DNA of 5,971 nucleotides from CAVPEW01 sp050247895. Lineage in GTDB: Bacteria; Actinomycetota; Acidimicrobiia; Acidimicrobiales; VFJN01. The stretch covers positions 1 through 5,971 of the forward strand of contig JBFWTJ010000235.1 of NCBI GenBank assembly GCA_050247895.1, given 5' to 3'. Positions 5,479-5,971 of the stretch are shown here, piece after piece (position 1 is the stretch's first letter; every line of letters starts with the position of its first letter). Both the position numbers and the translations under genes were made by a program. Below the pieces are notes generated by a model. It was not told the origin of the DNA, ran no database searches, and worked only from the letters and a program-made list of their open reading frames with translations.

Positions 5479-5971
5479 ATGGACGCGGCACGTGACGTCG
5501 CCGCCGCGGTCGCCGAGGTGGCCGACCGCTTCGCCGCGCAGCGGCCCCAGCGCCAGGGCCGCCGCGCCCTGGACCGGGCCGACTTCGCCGAGCTCGCCGC
5601 GGCGGGCTTCCTGCGCACCGGCCTGCCCGCCGAGCGCGGCGGGCTCTGGACGGGCCTGGCCACCACGACCCGCACGGTGTGCGAGCTGCTCCGGGTCCTG
5701 GCCCAGGGCGACCCGTCGGTCGCCCTGGTCGCGGCCATGCACCCCGGCGTGCTGTCGCTGTGGCTGGCACCTCCCGACGGCGCGGGCGACGATCCCGCCT
5801 GGGCCGCCCAGTGCGAGGAGGTCTTCGCCGCGGTCGAGGCCGGCTCGTGGTTCGGCACCATCACCTCAGAGCCCGGCAGCGGGGGCGACGTGACCAGGAC
5901 CAGGGCCACGGCGCGGCCCCTGCCCGACGGCCGCTGGGCCATCAGCGGGCAGAAGCACTTCGGGAGCGGTT
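5479..5971 (+). CDS. Acyl-CoA dehydrogenase-family flavoprotein, 3' end missing
   Basis: The frame from ATG 5479 stays open to the window edge, giving the first 164 residues of a protein whose family usually has about 370-420. The N-terminal helical domain is visible: LDRADFAELAAAGFLRTGLP (31-50) followed by ERGG, the usual entry to the flavoenzyme fold, then LAQGDPSVALVAAMHPG (74-90). The start of the beta domain follows: FGTITSEPGSGGDVTRTRA (125-143), the family's S-E-P-G-S-G-x-D flavin-site motif, and DGRWAISGQKHFGSG (150-164), the usual nG-x-K-x-f-x-s-G strand. Members either dehydrogenate acyl-CoA thioesters with FAD or act as two-component flavin monooxygenases (for example DszC and SfnB-like proteins). 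The catalytic glutamate that would separate these lies in the missing C-terminal half. It follows the LLM gene by 15 bases in the same operon. The family is clear; the reaction is not. Confidence 0.88.
   Translation, partial: MDAARDVAAAVAEVADRFAAQRPQRQGRRALDRADFAELAAAGFLRTGLPAERGGLWTGLATTTRTVCELLRVLAQGDPSVALVAAMHPGVLSLWLAPPDGAGDDPAWAAQCEEVFAAVEAGSWFGTITSEPGSGGDVTRTRATARPLPDGRWAISGQKHFGSG

Noticed and set aside
4366..5742. Minus-strand open frame of 458 codons opposite the LLM and ACAD-fold genes
   Set aside because: It spans two real genes and their gap, and the product is repetitive Val/Gly/Asp/Arg-rich sequence with no motif. It is a compositional shadow.

Overview
The window is a very GC-rich stretch (G or C at nearly every third codon position, all five visible stop codons TGA, GTG and TTG starts in use). 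This fits a high-GC actinobacterium, perhaps an Acidimicrobiia-like or other soil or aquatic lineage; that placement is inferred from composition and gene content only. Every gene lies on the plus strand and the spacing is tight, so the window reads as the inside of one operon cut off at both ends.

Layout: (1) 1-990, C-terminal part of a hydantoinase B / N-methylhydantoinase / oxoprolinase beta-type subunit, with its 5' end outside the window. (2) 987-1796, ATPase of a NitT/TauT/SsuB-type ABC importer, overlapping gene 1 by four bases (TTGA). (3) 1793-2701, the partner permease, overlapping gene 2 by four bases (GTGA). (4) 2721-4433, an N-acyl-D-amino-acid deacylase-like amidohydrolase. (5) 4456-5463, an LLM-class (luciferase-like) flavin or F420-dependent oxidoreductase. 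(6) 5479-5971, N-terminal part of an acyl-CoA dehydrogenase-fold flavoprotein that runs off the right edge. The intergenic gaps are 19, 22 and 15 bases and hold little beyond a ribosome binding site. No RNA gene, mobile element, CRISPR array, terminator or internal promoter is apparent, and no gene-free stretch exceeds 300 bases.

Taken together, the genes look like an uptake-and-catabolism cassette. An ABC importer brings in a small organic compound, two hydrolytic enzymes of the cyclic-amide / N-acyl-amino-acid type (HyuB-like and D-aminoacylase-like) open or deacylate it, and two redox flavoenzymes (LLM and acyl-CoA dehydrogenase fold) oxidise it or its product. The substrate cannot be read from the sequence. 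The most notable points are the alanine where the ABC ATPase should have its Q-loop glutamine, the absence of the usual zinc-ligand histidines in the central part of the amidohydrolase, and the gene combination itself.
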